DNA of 64,000 bases from Flavobacteriales bacterium UBA7612 (GTDB lineage Bacteria; Bacteroidota; Bacteroidia; Flavobacteriales; Weeksellaceae), in the NCBI GenBank assembly GCA_002484335.1, contig DLJQ01000010.1:91080-155079 (forward strand). Reading direction: 5' to 3'. The notes beneath the pieces are model-generated. The model had not been told where the DNA came from. It worked only from the letters and a program-made list of their open reading frames with translations, and made no database searches. Below, one piece after another: positions 41,267 through 51,666 of this stretch; positions within the stretch are counted from its first letter, which is position 1; each line of letters starts with the position of its first letter. The position numbers were made by a program, and so were the translations under genes.

Positions 41267-43534
41267 TTATTTTAATTCATACTTTTGTATTAATGATTTT
41301 AAACTTTTTTTATCAGCAACAATTGTTAGATAATCACCTAATTTAATTTCTGCATTTCGATCAGGATTTTGAATAAATTTACCATCACGTTCTATAGAAA
41401 CAACAATTGCTTTAGAATCATCTTTTATATCTCCAACCGTTTTATTTTCTAAAATAGAGGAATCTTTAGGGACAACCACTTTTTGTAATGTAAAATTGTC
41501 TGTGTTTTTAATTTCATTATCTTCAGGAGGTGTTTCACCAATAATTTGTAAATATCTTTCAAATTTTTGTAATTGTTCATCATTTCCAATAATACCAATT
41601 TTATCGAATGGATATAAAGCAGATTCAGAATTAGGAGTTTGTAATATTCTATCACCTCTTTTAATGTAGGCAATATTAATGTGAAATTTTGTTCGCCAAT
41701 CTAAATCACCTAAAGGAACACCGATAAAATTTGCATTTTGAGGAACAATCATATCAGATATATGTGTGTTATCCCAAGTATATTGAAACTTTTCTTTCTT
41801 TTTTTTCTCTTCATTTTTTTTCTGAATAATTTCTCTTTCGTTTAAATTAAAGATGAATTTAGTTTGAATATAATTATAGAATTGATTAAAATATTTTGAT
41901 AAATAGTACATTGTAATCAATAATACAAGAGCAAGAATTAATGATGCAATTTTACTTGAAAAGAATTGATTGTAGATAAAAATAACACAAAATACAACCA
42001 AAGTAAGTCGAATACTTATAATAGCAATTAAAGGAGCTCTGTTGTATATTGATTCATCCCAAAATTCATTAATAATTTCTTTTTTAGGTTTACTTCCAAT
42101 AATAGCCCATATAAATGGAATACAAAGAATAAAAGTTATTACAAGAGAAATAATACTTCCTCCGAAGCCAGTAAACCATGTCATTAAGAATGGTAAAAAA
42201 TAATTTTCTACAATTAATGTAATAGCAATAATGATAACGCTATTTATAGAGATAGTTGATATAGTTTGAATTATTATTTTTTTCCATTTATTATCATCAT
42301 GTATTCTTTGTGTATCAGATGAATATGATTCTATACCCTTAATTACTTTTTGGGGTAAAATTTTGATTAATATGTTGTAAACTACTTCAGAAGATTTTAT
42401 TAAATAAGGAGTAGTAAAAGTAGTTATTGCAGAAACTCCAATTGCTACAGGAAATAAGAAATCACTTGTTACACCAAGTGATAATCCTAAACCAGCTACA
42501 ATGAAAGCAAATTCACCAATTTGAGCCATGCTCATACCAACCTGTACAGATTGTTTGAGTGGTTGACCAGAAATTATTGCTCCAATTGCTGTAAATAATA
42601 ATTTACCTAAGATTGTTATTAATGTAACAATTAAAATTGTCCATTTATGTTCATACATAGAAACAGGATCAATCATCATTCCAATAGAAATGAAGAAAAT
42701 TGTTGCAAATAGATTTTTTACAGATTCAAAATTATGTTCAATTTTTTCAGCGTAAACAGTTTCTGCTAAAATAGATCCCATAACAAAAGCTCCTAATTCT
42801 ATAGAAAAACCTGCACTATCAGCAATATATACCATTCCTAAACATAAACCAACAGATATTACAAGTAAAGTTTCATCATCTAGATAATTTTTTATAGAGC
42901 GTAAAAAAGTTGGAATAATAAAAATACCTCCAATAAACCATACTGCTAAAAAGAACCCAAGTTTTATGAAAGAAACTACCATTTCTCCACCGTTAAAATG
43001 TTGACTAACAGCCATCGTAGAAAGCATTACCATCAGTAAAATGACCACAATATCTTCTACAATTAAAATTCCGAAAACAACTTTAGCGAATTTTTTTCTT
43101 TTTAGACCTAATTCGTCAAAAGCCCTAATTATAATAGTTGTTGATGAACTGGCTAAAATTCCTCCAAGAAAAACACTATCCATAGTAGACCAATTCATAA
43201 ATCTACCAGCAAAATAACCAACAGTTACAATACAAAATATTTCTACTATAGCAGTGATGGATGCAGATCCACCAACGTTGAGTAATTTTTTGAAACTAAA
43301 TTCTAATCCTAAACTAAATAAAAGAAATATAACTCCAATTTTAGCCCATATTTCAACATTATGCTCATCTGCAATAGATGGTATAAAGGAAAAATGTGGA
43401 CTAACTAAGAATCCAGCTATAATATAACCTAAAACAAGAGGTTGATTTATACGTTTAAAAATAAGTGTTGTTACAGCTCCTACGCAAAGAATGAGCCCTA
43501 AATCGGTAATAAGTGTTGGTAAGTGTTCTCCCAT
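41267..43534 (-). CDS. CPA2 cation:proton antiporter with TrkA-C domains
   Basis: A 755-residue inner membrane protein. The first 410 residues form the Na/H exchanger fold of 11-12 segments (LVLGYIIAGFLVSP, GVIFLLFSLGLEFSF, SSSTTIIIRAFDELG, GAFVMGSILAETVYA). A second membrane part of about four segments (about 435-580) follows, then two TrkA-C (RCK-C) domains (about 610-755) with FIGVPLGDLDWR and ENKTVGDIKDDSKAIV. The NAD-binding RCK-N domain of KefB/KefC is missing. It exchanges K or Na for protons; the ion cannot be told. Confidence 0.9.
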   Translation of the reverse strand: MGEHLPTLITDLGLILCVGAVTTLIFKRINQPLVLGYIIAGFLVSPHFSFIPSIADEHNVEIWAKIGVIFLLFSLGLEFSFKKLLNVGGSASITAIVEIFCIVTVGYFAGRFMNWSTMDSVFLGGILASSSTTIIIRAFDELGLKRKKFAKVVFGILIVEDIVVILLMVMLSTMAVSQHFNGGEMVVSFIKLGFFLAVWFIGGIFIIPTFLRSIKNYLDDETLLVISVGLCLGMVYIADSAGFSIELGAFVMGSILAETVYAEKIEHNFESVKNLFATIFFISIGMMIDPVSMYEHKWTILIVTLITILGKLLFTAIGAIISGQPLKQSVQVGMSMAQIGEFAFIVAGLGLSLGVTSDFLFPVAIGVSAITTFTTPYLIKSSEVVYNILIKILPQKVIKGIESYSSDTQRIHDDNKWKKIIIQTISTISINSVIIIAITLIVENYFLPFLMTWFTGFGGSIISLVITFILCIPFIWAIIGSKPKKEIINEFWDESIYNRAPLIAIISIRLTLVVFCVIFIYNQFFSSKIASLILALVLLITMYYLSKYFNQFYNYIQTKFIFNLNEREIIQKKNEEKKKKEKFQYTWDNTHISDMIVPQNANFIGVPLGDLDWRTKFHINIAYIKRGDRILQTPNSESALYPFDKIGIIGNDEQLQKFERYLQIIGETPPEDNEIKNTDNFTLQKVVVPKDSSILENKTVGDIKDDSKAIVVSIERDGKFIQNPDRNAEIKLGDYLTIVADKKSLKSLIQKYELK

Positions 43535-43605
43535 GAAAAAAATAGTAATTATTCAGTCATTCACAAATTACTAATTTTTATTAAGGATTACTATATAAAA
43601 ATAGA

Positions 43606-44478
43606 TTAATAAGTGTATTTTTCGATATAATCTTTTCTTTTATCTTCAGAGATTTCTAAAATAGTGTTTATATAATTATCTATAGAGCCATATTTTGAAT
43701 TAATTTCATCAAATGAAGCTTTTAAATAAGAGCTTTCAACCCAACTTAACTTTTCTAATACACCAAGATCCATTTTAGGAAATAAAAAATGTAAATTTTT
43801 AGCTTTATTTAATCTCTTTAAGATTATTTTTTTTCTTAGATTATTTGATAATAAATATTCTTGGAAAATAGTTTGATCATCAAATTTTAAAATTTTCATG
43901 ATAATAGCACCTATTATGCCAGTTCTATCTTTACCCGCTGTACAGTGAAATAAAATAGGAGAATCAGAATCTAATAATTCTGTAATGATAGCTTTAATTA
44001 CCTGAGTGTTTTCTGTAGGATATTCTTTATAGAATTTTATCATTCTATCGTTTGCATCATTTACATTTACTTTACCCTTTAGAACTAATTTTTTGGCTTG
44101 ATTCATTTGATCTTCTTTATCATCAAATGCTGGGTAATAATGTATAGTTATATTAGGAATTAATACGTCATGTTTTTTAGAAACTTCATTATTTGTTCTT
44201 AAATCAATGATATTATTAATTTTTAATTCAGTAATTTTTTTAGATTCTTTTAATTGATGTAGATCACCACTACGATAAAAAATACTATCTTTTAATATTC
44301 GACCATCTTTATTTTTAATAGAACCAATTGATCTAAAATTATTTACTTTTTTAATATGAAGTTCATTTTTTTCAGATGCTTTCGAAAATTCGACACTTTT
44401 AGTAGAGTAACTACTGCATGAAAATAAAATAAAACTACTAATAATAGAAAAAAAATATTTTAAAGGTTTGAAATGCAT
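43606..44478 (-). CDS. Tyrosine/serine phosphatase lipoprotein
   Basis: A 290-residue lipoprotein (lipobox SFILFSC, about residue 21) with a dual-specificity/Y_phosphatase3-type fold. The P-loop HCTAGKDRTGIIGAII (about 175-190) has the catalytic Cys and Arg, and the N-terminal box NFRSIGSIKNKDGRILKDSI is typical of this family. It sits outside the cytoplasm, so its substrates may be phosphorylated periplasmic or host molecules, or phosphoinositides in some relatives. It stands alone between the antiporter and dnaB. Confidence 0.88.
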   Translation of the reverse strand: MHFKPLKYFFSIISSFILFSCSSYSTKSVEFSKASEKNELHIKKVNNFRSIGSIKNKDGRILKDSIFYRSGDLHQLKESKKITELKINNIIDLRTNNEVSKKHDVLIPNITIHYYPAFDDKEDQMNQAKKLVLKGKVNVNDANDRMIKFYKEYPTENTQVIKAIITELLDSDSPILFHCTAGKDRTGIIGAIIMKILKFDDQTIFQEYLLSNNLRKKIILKRLNKAKNLHFLFPKMDLGVLEKLSWVESSYLKASFDEINSKYGSIDNYINTILEISEDKRKDYIEKYTY

Positions 44479-44564
44479 GATTCTTATTTTTAAATTAATT
44501 ATTTAAACAATCAAATTTTCAACCAATATAAAAATATAGCTATAATTAGAGTGTTTATTAAAAA

Positions 44565-46130
44565 TTAAAATGGAAGGTTATCATCATCATTGTTCATAGA
44601 ACTTGTAAATTCACTTCCGAAATCACCAAAAGCATCAGTAGGATTTATAGCTTCTAAATTCATAGAGCTTCCCATTTCTTGAGATTGACTACCATCGTTC
44701 ATAGAGCTTTGAATCTCGAAATCTCCACCAAAAGATGTTTCTAAATCTGTAAATTTAGCTTGTTCATTAATAAAACGTAAACGAACGTTTTCTAAAGCTC
44801 CATTACGGTGTTTAGCTATAATAAATTCAGCTTGTCCAGCACAAGGTTCACTTTCGTCATCCCAATATTCGAGTTTATAATATTCAGGTCTATAAATAAA
44901 TGAAACAATATCAGCATCTTGTTCTATGGCTCCAGACTCACGTAAATCAGATAGCAATGGACGTTTACTCCCCCCACGTGTTTCAACAGAACGAGAAAGC
45001 TGAGATAAAGCAATAACAGGAATACTTAATTCTTTTGCAATAGCTTTTAATGAACGTGAAATCATGGAAATTTCTTGCTCACGATTTCCATTTGCTTTTC
45101 CTCCAGCTGTCATCAATTGTAAGTAATCAATTAAGATCATTTTTACTCCATGTTGAGAAACTAATCGACGAGCTTTAGCTCTTAAGTCAAAAATAGAAAG
45201 GGCAGGAGTATCATCAATATATAAAGGAGCATTTTCTAATCCCTTTACTTTTGTATACAATTGTTTCCATTCGTGATCTGCTAATTTTGCTTTACGTAAT
45301 TTTTCACCCGAAATTCCTGTTTCACCTGAAATCATACGAGTAATAAGTTGGACAGATGACATCTCTAATGAGAAAACAGCAACAGGAATATTTTTATCAA
45401 CAGTCATATTTTTTGCCATAGATAAAATGAAAGCTGTTTTTCCCATACCTGGACGAGCAGCTAATATAATTAAATCTGATTCTTGCCAACCAGATGTAAT
45501 TTTATCAATTTCAGTAAATCCAGATGAAAGACCTGACATTCCTTCTTTTGTAGACTGAGCTTTAATTTTATCGATAGCTTCTGTAACTAAGTCTCTAGCT
45601 TCAGAGTAACTTCTTTTTATTCCACCTTCTGTAATCTCAAATAATTTACTTTCTGAGTAATCTAATAAATCGAATACATCAGCAGTATCATCATATGATT
45701 TTTCAATTACTTGATTTGAAATTTCAATGAGTCTTCTTAAAATATATTTCTCTTGTATAACACGAGCATAGTATTCTACATGGGCAGAAGAAGAAACTTT
45801 TTGTGTTAATTGAATCAAGTAATAATCACCTCCTACACGATCTAATTTGCCTTCACTTTTTAATTCATTTGCAACAGTTAATAAATCAATTGGTTCTGAA
45901 TCGTTAAAAAGTTTTTGAATGACAGCATAAATCGCTTGATGCTCTGGTCGATAAAAAACTTGTGGAGTTAATATATCTATAACTTCATCCAATCCTTTTT
46001 TATCAATCATCATAGCACCAAGTACAGCTTGCTCTAAATCAACAGCTTGTGGAGGAAGTTTACCTTTCTCTAAACCGATGACATTTCGCTTGTTAGCTGG
46101 TATTTCGGGATTATAATTTGCTTGTTCCAT
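44565..46130 (-). CDS. dnaB: Replicative DNA helicase
   Basis: A 521-residue hexameric helicase of the replication fork. The N-terminal domain (about 25-130; PPQAVDLEQAVLGAMM) is followed by a linker and the RecA-like domain with Walker A AARPGMGKTAFIL (about 222-234), Walker B MILIDYLQLM and the arginine finger region AKHRNGALENVRLRF. The C-terminal 60 residues are low-complexity and acidic, as in other flavobacteria. A TAATTTTG box stands just upstream (46146-46139), but no -33 partner was seen. Confidence 0.97.
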   Translation of the reverse strand: MEQANYNPEIPANKRNVIGLEKGKLPPQAVDLEQAVLGAMMIDKKGLDEVIDILTPQVFYRPEHQAIYAVIQKLFNDSEPIDLLTVANELKSEGKLDRVGGDYYLIQLTQKVSSSAHVEYYARVIQEKYILRRLIEISNQVIEKSYDDTADVFDLLDYSESKLFEITEGGIKRSYSEARDLVTEAIDKIKAQSTKEGMSGLSSGFTEIDKITSGWQESDLIILAARPGMGKTAFILSMAKNMTVDKNIPVAVFSLEMSSVQLITRMISGETGISGEKLRKAKLADHEWKQLYTKVKGLENAPLYIDDTPALSIFDLRAKARRLVSQHGVKMILIDYLQLMTAGGKANGNREQEISMISRSLKAIAKELSIPVIALSQLSRSVETRGGSKRPLLSDLRESGAIEQDADIVSFIYRPEYYKLEYWDDESEPCAGQAEFIIAKHRNGALENVRLRFINEQAKFTDLETSFGGDFEIQSSMNDGSQSQEMGSSMNLEAINPTDAFGDFGSEFTSSMNNDDDNLPF

Positions 46131-46154
46131 AAGAGGAACAAAATTAAATAAAAA

Positions 46155-46184
46155 AACGAGATATAACTAATTGTATATCTCGTT
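46155..46184 (-). terminator. Terminator of accA
   Basis: Stem AACGAGATATA / TATATCTCGTT with an 8-base loop, followed on the minus strand by a T-tract; between accA and dnaB. Confidence 0.85.
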
Positions 46185-46224
46185 AATTTTTCGTATATTA
46201 AATTATATACCCTATTGTATTATT

Positions 46225-47178
46225 TTATCCAGAATACTCTCCAAAGTTAATAAAACGATCTTGTCTTTGTTTTTGTAATTCTTTTGGAGATAATTTTTTC
46301 AATTCATTATATGTATCCCAAACTTTATTTTTTAAGTTTATATAAGCTACTTCAGGTTTGTAATGTGCTCCACCAAGTGGTTCAAGAATAATATCCTCTA
46401 TTAAACCTAATTCTAACATATCAGGACCAGTTAGTTTCATTTGTGAAGCAGCTTGTTCTTTGTAATCCCAACTTCTCCATAAAATTGTAGAACAGTTTTC
46501 AGGAGATATTACAGAATACCATGTATTTTCTAACATAAATACTTTGTTACCAACACCAATTCCTAAAGCTCCACCAGATGCACCTTCACCAATTACAACT
46601 GTAATAATTGGAACAGTTAATTTCAACATTTCATAAATGTTTTTAGCGATAGCTTCACCTTGTCCGCGTTCTTCAGCTTCTAAACCAGGATATGCACCAG
46701 GAGTATCTACTAGCGTTAAAATTGGAATATTAAACTTTTCGGCTAATTTCATTAATCTATAAGCTTTTCTATATCCATCAGGATTAGACATTCCAAAGCG
46801 ACGATATTGTCTTTCCTTAGTGTTTTTACCTTTTTGCTGACCAATAATCATAAAAGTTTGACCATTGATTTTTCCCATTCCACCAACCATTGCTTTATCA
46901 TCAGCATAAGTTCTATCTCCGTGGATTTCTATAAATGTGTTATCCGTAATTGCATACGCATAATCTAGAGTATAAGGACGAGAAGGATGACGAGATAATT
47001 GTACACGTTGCCATGGAGTTAATTTTCCATAGATTTCCTTCTTTTTATTTTCAATTGCAATTTCAATTTCAACACAAGCTTGTTTGATATTAACTCCGCT
47101 TCCTTCTCCGACGATTTGACAGCTTTTTAACTGTTCTTCCAAATCTTTGATAGGTTGTTCAAATTCTAAATATTCCAT
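46225..47178 (-). CDS. accA: Acetyl-CoA carboxylase carboxyltransferase alpha subunit
   Basis: A 317-residue subunit from ATG 47178 (six further codons are open upstream, but MEYLEFEQPIKDLEEQL is the usual start). It moves the carboxyl group from biotin to acetyl-CoA, making malonyl-CoA for fatty acid synthesis, together with AccD encoded elsewhere. Conserved parts: LTPWQRVQLSRHPSRPYTLD, IHGDRTYADDKAMVGGMG, TPGAYPGLEAEERGQGEAIA and IGEGASGGALGIGVG. A -7-like box TATATTTG lies about 30 bases upstream (47209-47202). Confidence 0.97.
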   Translation of the reverse strand: MEYLEFEQPIKDLEEQLKSCQIVGEGSGVNIKQACVEIEIAIENKKKEIYGKLTPWQRVQLSRHPSRPYTLDYAYAITDNTFIEIHGDRTYADDKAMVGGMGKINGQTFMIIGQQKGKNTKERQYRRFGMSNPDGYRKAYRLMKLAEKFNIPILTLVDTPGAYPGLEAEERGQGEAIAKNIYEMLKLTVPIITVVIGEGASGGALGIGVGNKVFMLENTWYSVISPENCSTILWRSWDYKEQAASQMKLTGPDMLELGLIEDIILEPLGGAHYKPEVAYINLKNKVWDTYNELKKLSPKELQKQRQDRFINFGEYSG

Positions 47179-47301
47179 ACAAAAGTGTTTGTTCAATCTT
47201 ACAAATATAAAAAAGGTTTTTAAGCCTATTGTAATATTGTGAGATGTTTTTAATAATTTTAATAATTAATCTAAGCTTTATTGACTCTAAATTGTTGTGA
47301 A

Positions 47302-48480
47302 TTAGATTTTTTCAATAAGTATTGCTGATGCTCCACCACCACCATTACAAATAGCAGCACAACCAATTTTACCATTGTTTTGCTCTAAAACATTTAATAA
47401 TGTAACTAATATTCTAGATCCAGAGTTACCTAGTGGATGACCAAGAGATACAGCACCTCCATTTACATTTACTTTGTTTGAATCGATATTTAATAATTTT
47501 GTATTTGCAATTCCAACAACAGAAAAGGCTTCGTTAAATTCCCAAAAATCAACGTTATTAGTAGTGAAATTTGTTTTATTTAATAATTTTTCTACTGCTT
47601 TAGCAGGGCTTGTAGTAAACTTAGAAGGTTCTTGTGATGCATCAGCATAAGAAATAATTTTAGCTAATGGTTTTAAGCCAAGCTCATTTGCTTTGTCTAA
47701 TGACATTAAAATAATTGCTGAAGCACCATCATTTATTGTTGAAGCGTTTGCAGCAGTTACAGTACCTTCTTTAGAGAAAACTGCTCTTAAACTAGGAACT
47801 TTATCAAAATTTACATTTTTATATTCTTCGTCTTCTTTAAAAATGATTGGATTACCTTTTCTTTGAGGAATTTCTACAGGTACAATTTCATTTTCAAATT
47901 TTCCTGAAGTCCAAGCTTTAGCTGATTTTTTATACGAATTTATAGCAAAATCATCTTGTTCTTCTCTAGATATTGAAAATTCTTTTGCACATGAATCTCC
48001 AAATGCACCCATCATTTCTTTGCTATAGTAATCTTGTAAACCATCATTTACAATTCCATCTAATAATGTAGTATTGCCGAATTTATTTCCAGTTCTTGCA
48101 TTTGGAGAATAAAATGGAACCATAGACATATTTTCCATACCTCCTGCAATAACAATCTCTGCATCTCCAAGAAGTATGGCTTGTGTAGCAAACATAACTG
48201 CTTTCATACCAGATGCACATACTTTATTTATAGTTGTTGCAGGTATTGTATTTGGAAGTCCAGCTTTCAACATAGCTTGTTTTGCAGGAGCCTGTCCTTC
48301 TCCAGCTTGTAATACATTCCCCATATAGACTTCATCAATTAATGAAGGATCTAAGTTTATTTTATTTATAGCTCCTTTTATTGCTGTTGCTCCTAAATCA
48401 GTTGCAGGAATAGTAGATAAACTACCTAAAAATGATCCTATTGCTGTGCGAACAGCAGATACGATAACAACTTCTTTCAT
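47302..48480 (-). CDS. Acetyl-CoA C-acetyltransferase (thiolase)
   Basis: A 392-residue thiolase. The nucleophilic Cys is in NKVCASGMKAV (residue 88), the His in NGGAVSLGHPLGNSGSR (about 348) and the second Cys in CAAICNGGGGASA (about 378). It either condenses two acetyl-CoA to acetoacetyl-CoA or cleaves it in fatty acid or ketone use; the size and the MGNVLQAGEGQAPAKQ segment fit the biosynthetic-type subgroup. No beta-oxidation partner gene is adjacent, so the pathway stays open. Confidence 0.94.
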   Translation of the reverse strand: MKEVVIVSAVRTAIGSFLGSLSTIPATDLGATAIKGAINKINLDPSLIDEVYMGNVLQAGEGQAPAKQAMLKAGLPNTIPATTINKVCASGMKAVMFATQAILLGDAEIVIAGGMENMSMVPFYSPNARTGNKFGNTTLLDGIVNDGLQDYYSKEMMGAFGDSCAKEFSISREEQDDFAINSYKKSAKAWTSGKFENEIVPVEIPQRKGNPIIFKEDEEYKNVNFDKVPSLRAVFSKEGTVTAANASTINDGASAIILMSLDKANELGLKPLAKIISYADASQEPSKFTTSPAKAVEKLLNKTNFTTNNVDFWEFNEAFSVVGIANTKLLNIDSNKVNVNGGAVSLGHPLGNSGSRILVTLLNVLEQNNGKIGCAAICNGGGGASAILIEKI

Positions 48481-48742
48481 TATAATATATTTCTTTATTT
48501 AAAACTCAATTAATCGCAAGATAAAGATAATCTTAATTGTATTGAATTTTTTTAGTGTAAATCTATATTCAGATAACGATAGAGTGGTTTTTTTTGATAA
48601 AATATAAATGTTTTTTTCAAAAGTGGATTTATATTTGTTCTTTTGCTTAAAAATAAAACAATAATAGTAATTAATCAATATTAATTAAAGTTTTGTAGAA
48701 TAGAATAATCGCCGTAAATTCATCAAATAAGTCAAATTTTTT

Positions 48743-49435
48743 ATGAGTAGAGATAACAATAAAATATATATATCTAATAGTCCTTTTGTAAATGGTCATA
48801 AAATAGTTGATTTTGTTTGGAATGCACATTTGGATGAAAATTTAGATTTATGGATGGATCTTCATTTGGAATCTGATCGATATGACGAGGAAGAAGAATA
48901 TAAAGATGATCTTGAAGAAATAGACGATATTTCTGAGGAAAATGCTGAAAAACAATTATGGATTAATTATGATCATTGTATTATATCAAGTACATATTGG
49001 AATAATAAAGGAATTAAAATTAATGAGATAGATAATTTTGATTTTAAATCAATCAATAATAAGGTTTTTATTGTTGATCCTTTACCAATTGATTTTGATG
49101 ATACTGAAAAATTAGCTTTTGGTATTTCTATGTTAGGAAATGATACGTTAGCACAGAATGAAATAACTTTTCTTGATACTTCAGAATTTGGTGTTTTTGA
49201 CATTAAATGGAAAGGCAAAGTAGCAAATACTTATCTTGGTGAAAAAGAGTTTGATTATGAATTTTATGTCTATATGAAAAACATAAGATTCGAAGGTATA
49301 AATATTCATCCTAGTTTAAAAAAAGATCAGGTGATTAATTTTATTCAATCTAATAATTTTAATCATTTTGAATTATTAGATGCTGATGATTCAACATTGG
49401 AGAATTATATATTAAAGCTAAAAAAAGTATTGTGA
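48743..49435 (+). CDS. Uncharacterised acidic protein, first gene of the phytochrome unit
   Basis: A 230-residue protein with no signal peptide or membrane segment. It is acidic, with a Glu/Asp run around residues 47-75 (YDEEEEYKDDLEEIDDISEE), and the rest alternates strands and polar loops (FGVFDIKWKGKVANTYLGEK, FDYEFYVYMKNIRFEGINIH). No family is recognised. It ends only 43 bases before the ATG of the phytochrome gene (7 before a TTG start), so the two and the heme oxygenase are likely one operon. A role in the light-signalling pathway, for example as output partner, is only contextual. Confidence 0.7.
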   Translation: MSRDNNKIYISNSPFVNGHKIVDFVWNAHLDENLDLWMDLHLESDRYDEEEEYKDDLEEIDDISEENAEKQLWINYDHCIISSTYWNNKGIKINEIDNFDFKSINNKVFIVDPLPIDFDDTEKLAFGISMLGNDTLAQNEITFLDTSEFGVFDIKWKGKVANTYLGEKEFDYEFYVYMKNIRFEGINIHPSLKKDQVINFIQSNNFNHFELLDADDSTLENYILKLKKVL

Positions 49436-49478
49436 TTTTAATTTGAAATCATCAAGAAAAAAATACATTTATAACTAT

Positions 49479-51662
49479 ATGAATAGTAAAATTATTCAAA
49501 AATGTGAAGAGGAAAAAATACAATTTCTTAATGAAATACAACCTTTTGGATATTTAATAGGAGTTGATAGCATTACCTATGAAGTAAACTTTGTATCAGA
49601 AAATATAAATAATTTATTAAATCTGTCAGCATCATTATTATTGGGTAAACATATAGACGATGTATTTGATTTTAAAATTAATTATGAAGATATTTTAAAA
49701 TTAGATAAAGGTGATTTTATTAGAAATGTAATTGTAATAAATTCTGAAAAATACCATTTTAAAAATTATCTATATAAGAACAATATTTACATTGAGATAG
49801 AGCATCATTTTGATGATAAATTTGATTCAATTAATTATTATAATTTCTCTGAAAAAATATTGCATACAAAAACAATAGAAGAAAATTGGAAAAATCTTGT
49901 TGATGCAATTTCTTTTATCACATCATATGAAAGAGTTATGATATATAAATTTCTTGAAGATGGAAGTGGAATTGTTATTGAAGAAAATGTAAAAAATGGA
50001 CTTGAAAGTTATATAGGATTACGTTTTCCTGAATTTGATATTCCAAGTCAAGCAAGAGAATTATATTTAAAAAAGAAAAGTAGAATAGTAGAGAATATTG
50101 AAGCTATTAATATACCTATTATTTCTAAAGAAAATAATCAAATAGATTTATCATATACATCGATTCGTACTTTATCACCAATACATTTAGAATATTTAAA
50201 AAATGCTGGAGCATATGCTAGCTTCTCTATTTCAATTGTAGTTAATAATAAGTTATGGGGATTAGTTGCCTGTCAAAATTCTACTGCAAAATCTATATCA
50301 TATAATATTAGAATGCAATGTGAATTGTTAACTCGTTTATCAAGAATATCTTATATTAATTTTAAATCGAATGAAAGAATTAAATTTCAAAATAATTTTA
50401 ATGAAACTGCAATAAAATTAAAAGAAAATTTATTAGTTGAGGAATCTTTAAGAAGTTCTATTACTAAAAATCTTAAAGAAATTTTGTTATTAACAAAAGC
50501 TGAAGGTATAGCCTTTGTAAATGATGATTATTGTAGTTTAGAAGGAGAAACACCTGGAATAGAGGAGGTTTTACGAATAAAAGAGTGGGCAAAAAAACAA
50601 GGAATAGATAAATTATTCTACTCTAATTCTTTTTATAAAGATTATGGAAAGGAGCTTAATTTAAGTCCTCTGGCTGCAGGAGTTATGTTTAGATTCTTAG
50701 ATCAAACATATAATAATTTTATGATCTGGTTTAAAAAAGAAGAAAATTTAAAGCTTAAATGGGCAGGCCAACCTCATAAAATAGAGAAAGAAAAAATTGA
50801 TGAAAATGGTAATAAAATAATTTATTATTCACCAAGAACTTCATTTAAATATTGGGAAGAAGAAGTGCTTCAAAAATCATTCATGTGGCAGAAAAATGAG
50901 ATTTATGTAGCGAAAGAAGTTTTAAAAATAATAATTGATACAATAAATACTCAATCTTTTAAGATTCATAATTTATATGAACAATTAAAAGAAATTAATG
51001 AAGAATTGGACGCGTTTTCTTATACTGTTTCTCATGATTTAAGAACTCCTCTAACAGTAATGAAGCTTAATTGCCAATTATTACAAAAAAGATTGATTGA
51101 AGATAAATCAAGCTCAAGTCAGATAAAAAATATTATTGGAGAGATTGATAAAATTGTAGAAATGATGGAAGAAATTTTAGTTTTAAGTAAAACTAAAAAA
51201 TCAGATATACAATTAGAAGAAATAGATCCAGAATTTATTATTGAAAAAATAGTAAAAGAATTAAAAATATATTATCATACTCCTAATACATCTGTTGATG
51301 TAGAAAATATTTATGAAATATTTGGAGAAAAAACAATGGTATATGAGGTTTTTTTAAATACAATAGGAAATGCAATTAAGTATTCTTCTTTAGAAGCAGC
51401 ACCTAAGATTATTATTAATTCTTATATAGAAAATAATAATGTAATTTACCATGTAACTGATAATGGAATAGGGATAAAGAAAGAAGATTACTCTAAGATG
51501 TTTAAATTATTTAATAGAATGTCTAATACTGATGGCATAAAAGGAAATGGAATTGGATTAACAATTGCTCAAACTATGATGAAAAGAATGGGAGGAGATA
51601 TTTGTTTTGAAAGTGAAGAAGGCAATGGAACTACATTTATATTAAAGTTTAGAAAAAAATAA
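49479..51662 (+). CDS. Bacteriophytochrome sensor histidine kinase
   Basis: A 727-residue red-light photoreceptor from ATG 49479 (TTG 49443 is an alternative adding 12 residues). PAS (about 10-110) starts with the biliverdin-binding Cys in QKCEEEKIQFLNEIQPFG (residue 9). GAF (about 125-300) has the DIP box FPEFDIPSQARELY and SPIHLEYLKNAG; PHY (about 320-480) has the tongue motif PRTSF (about 452). Kinase: HisKA with SYTVSHDLRTPL (about 513-524), then HATPase boxes GNAIKYS, DNGIGI and GNGIGLTI. One change stands out: the GAF strand that normally reads ACHH reads ACQN, so the histidine that contacts the chromophore D ring (His290 in the Deinococcus protein, from memory) is Gln. No response regulator is adjacent. 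Confidence 0.92.
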   Translation: MNSKIIQKCEEEKIQFLNEIQPFGYLIGVDSITYEVNFVSENINNLLNLSASLLLGKHIDDVFDFKINYEDILKLDKGDFIRNVIVINSEKYHFKNYLYKNNIYIEIEHHFDDKFDSINYYNFSEKILHTKTIEENWKNLVDAISFITSYERVMIYKFLEDGSGIVIEENVKNGLESYIGLRFPEFDIPSQARELYLKKKSRIVENIEAINIPIISKENNQIDLSYTSIRTLSPIHLEYLKNAGAYASFSISIVVNNKLWGLVACQNSTAKSISYNIRMQCELLTRLSRISYINFKSNERIKFQNNFNETAIKLKENLLVEESLRSSITKNLKEILLLTKAEGIAFVNDDYCSLEGETPGIEEVLRIKEWAKKQGIDKLFYSNSFYKDYGKELNLSPLAAGVMFRFLDQTYNNFMIWFKKEENLKLKWAGQPHKIEKEKIDENGNKIIYYSPRTSFKYWEEEVLQKSFMWQKNEIYVAKEVLKIIIDTINTQSFKIHNLYEQLKEINEELDAFSYTVSHDLRTPLTVMKLNCQLLQKRLIEDKSSSSQIKNIIGEIDKIVEMMEEILVLSKTKKSDIQLEEIDPEFIIEKIVKELKIYYHTPNTSVDVENIYEIFGEKTMVYEVFLNTIGNAIKYSSLEAAPKIIINSYIENNNVIYHVTDNGIGIKKEDYSKMFKLFNRMSNTDGIKGNGIGLTIAQTMMKRMGGDICFESEEGNGTTFILKFRKK

Positions 51663-51666
51663 AATT

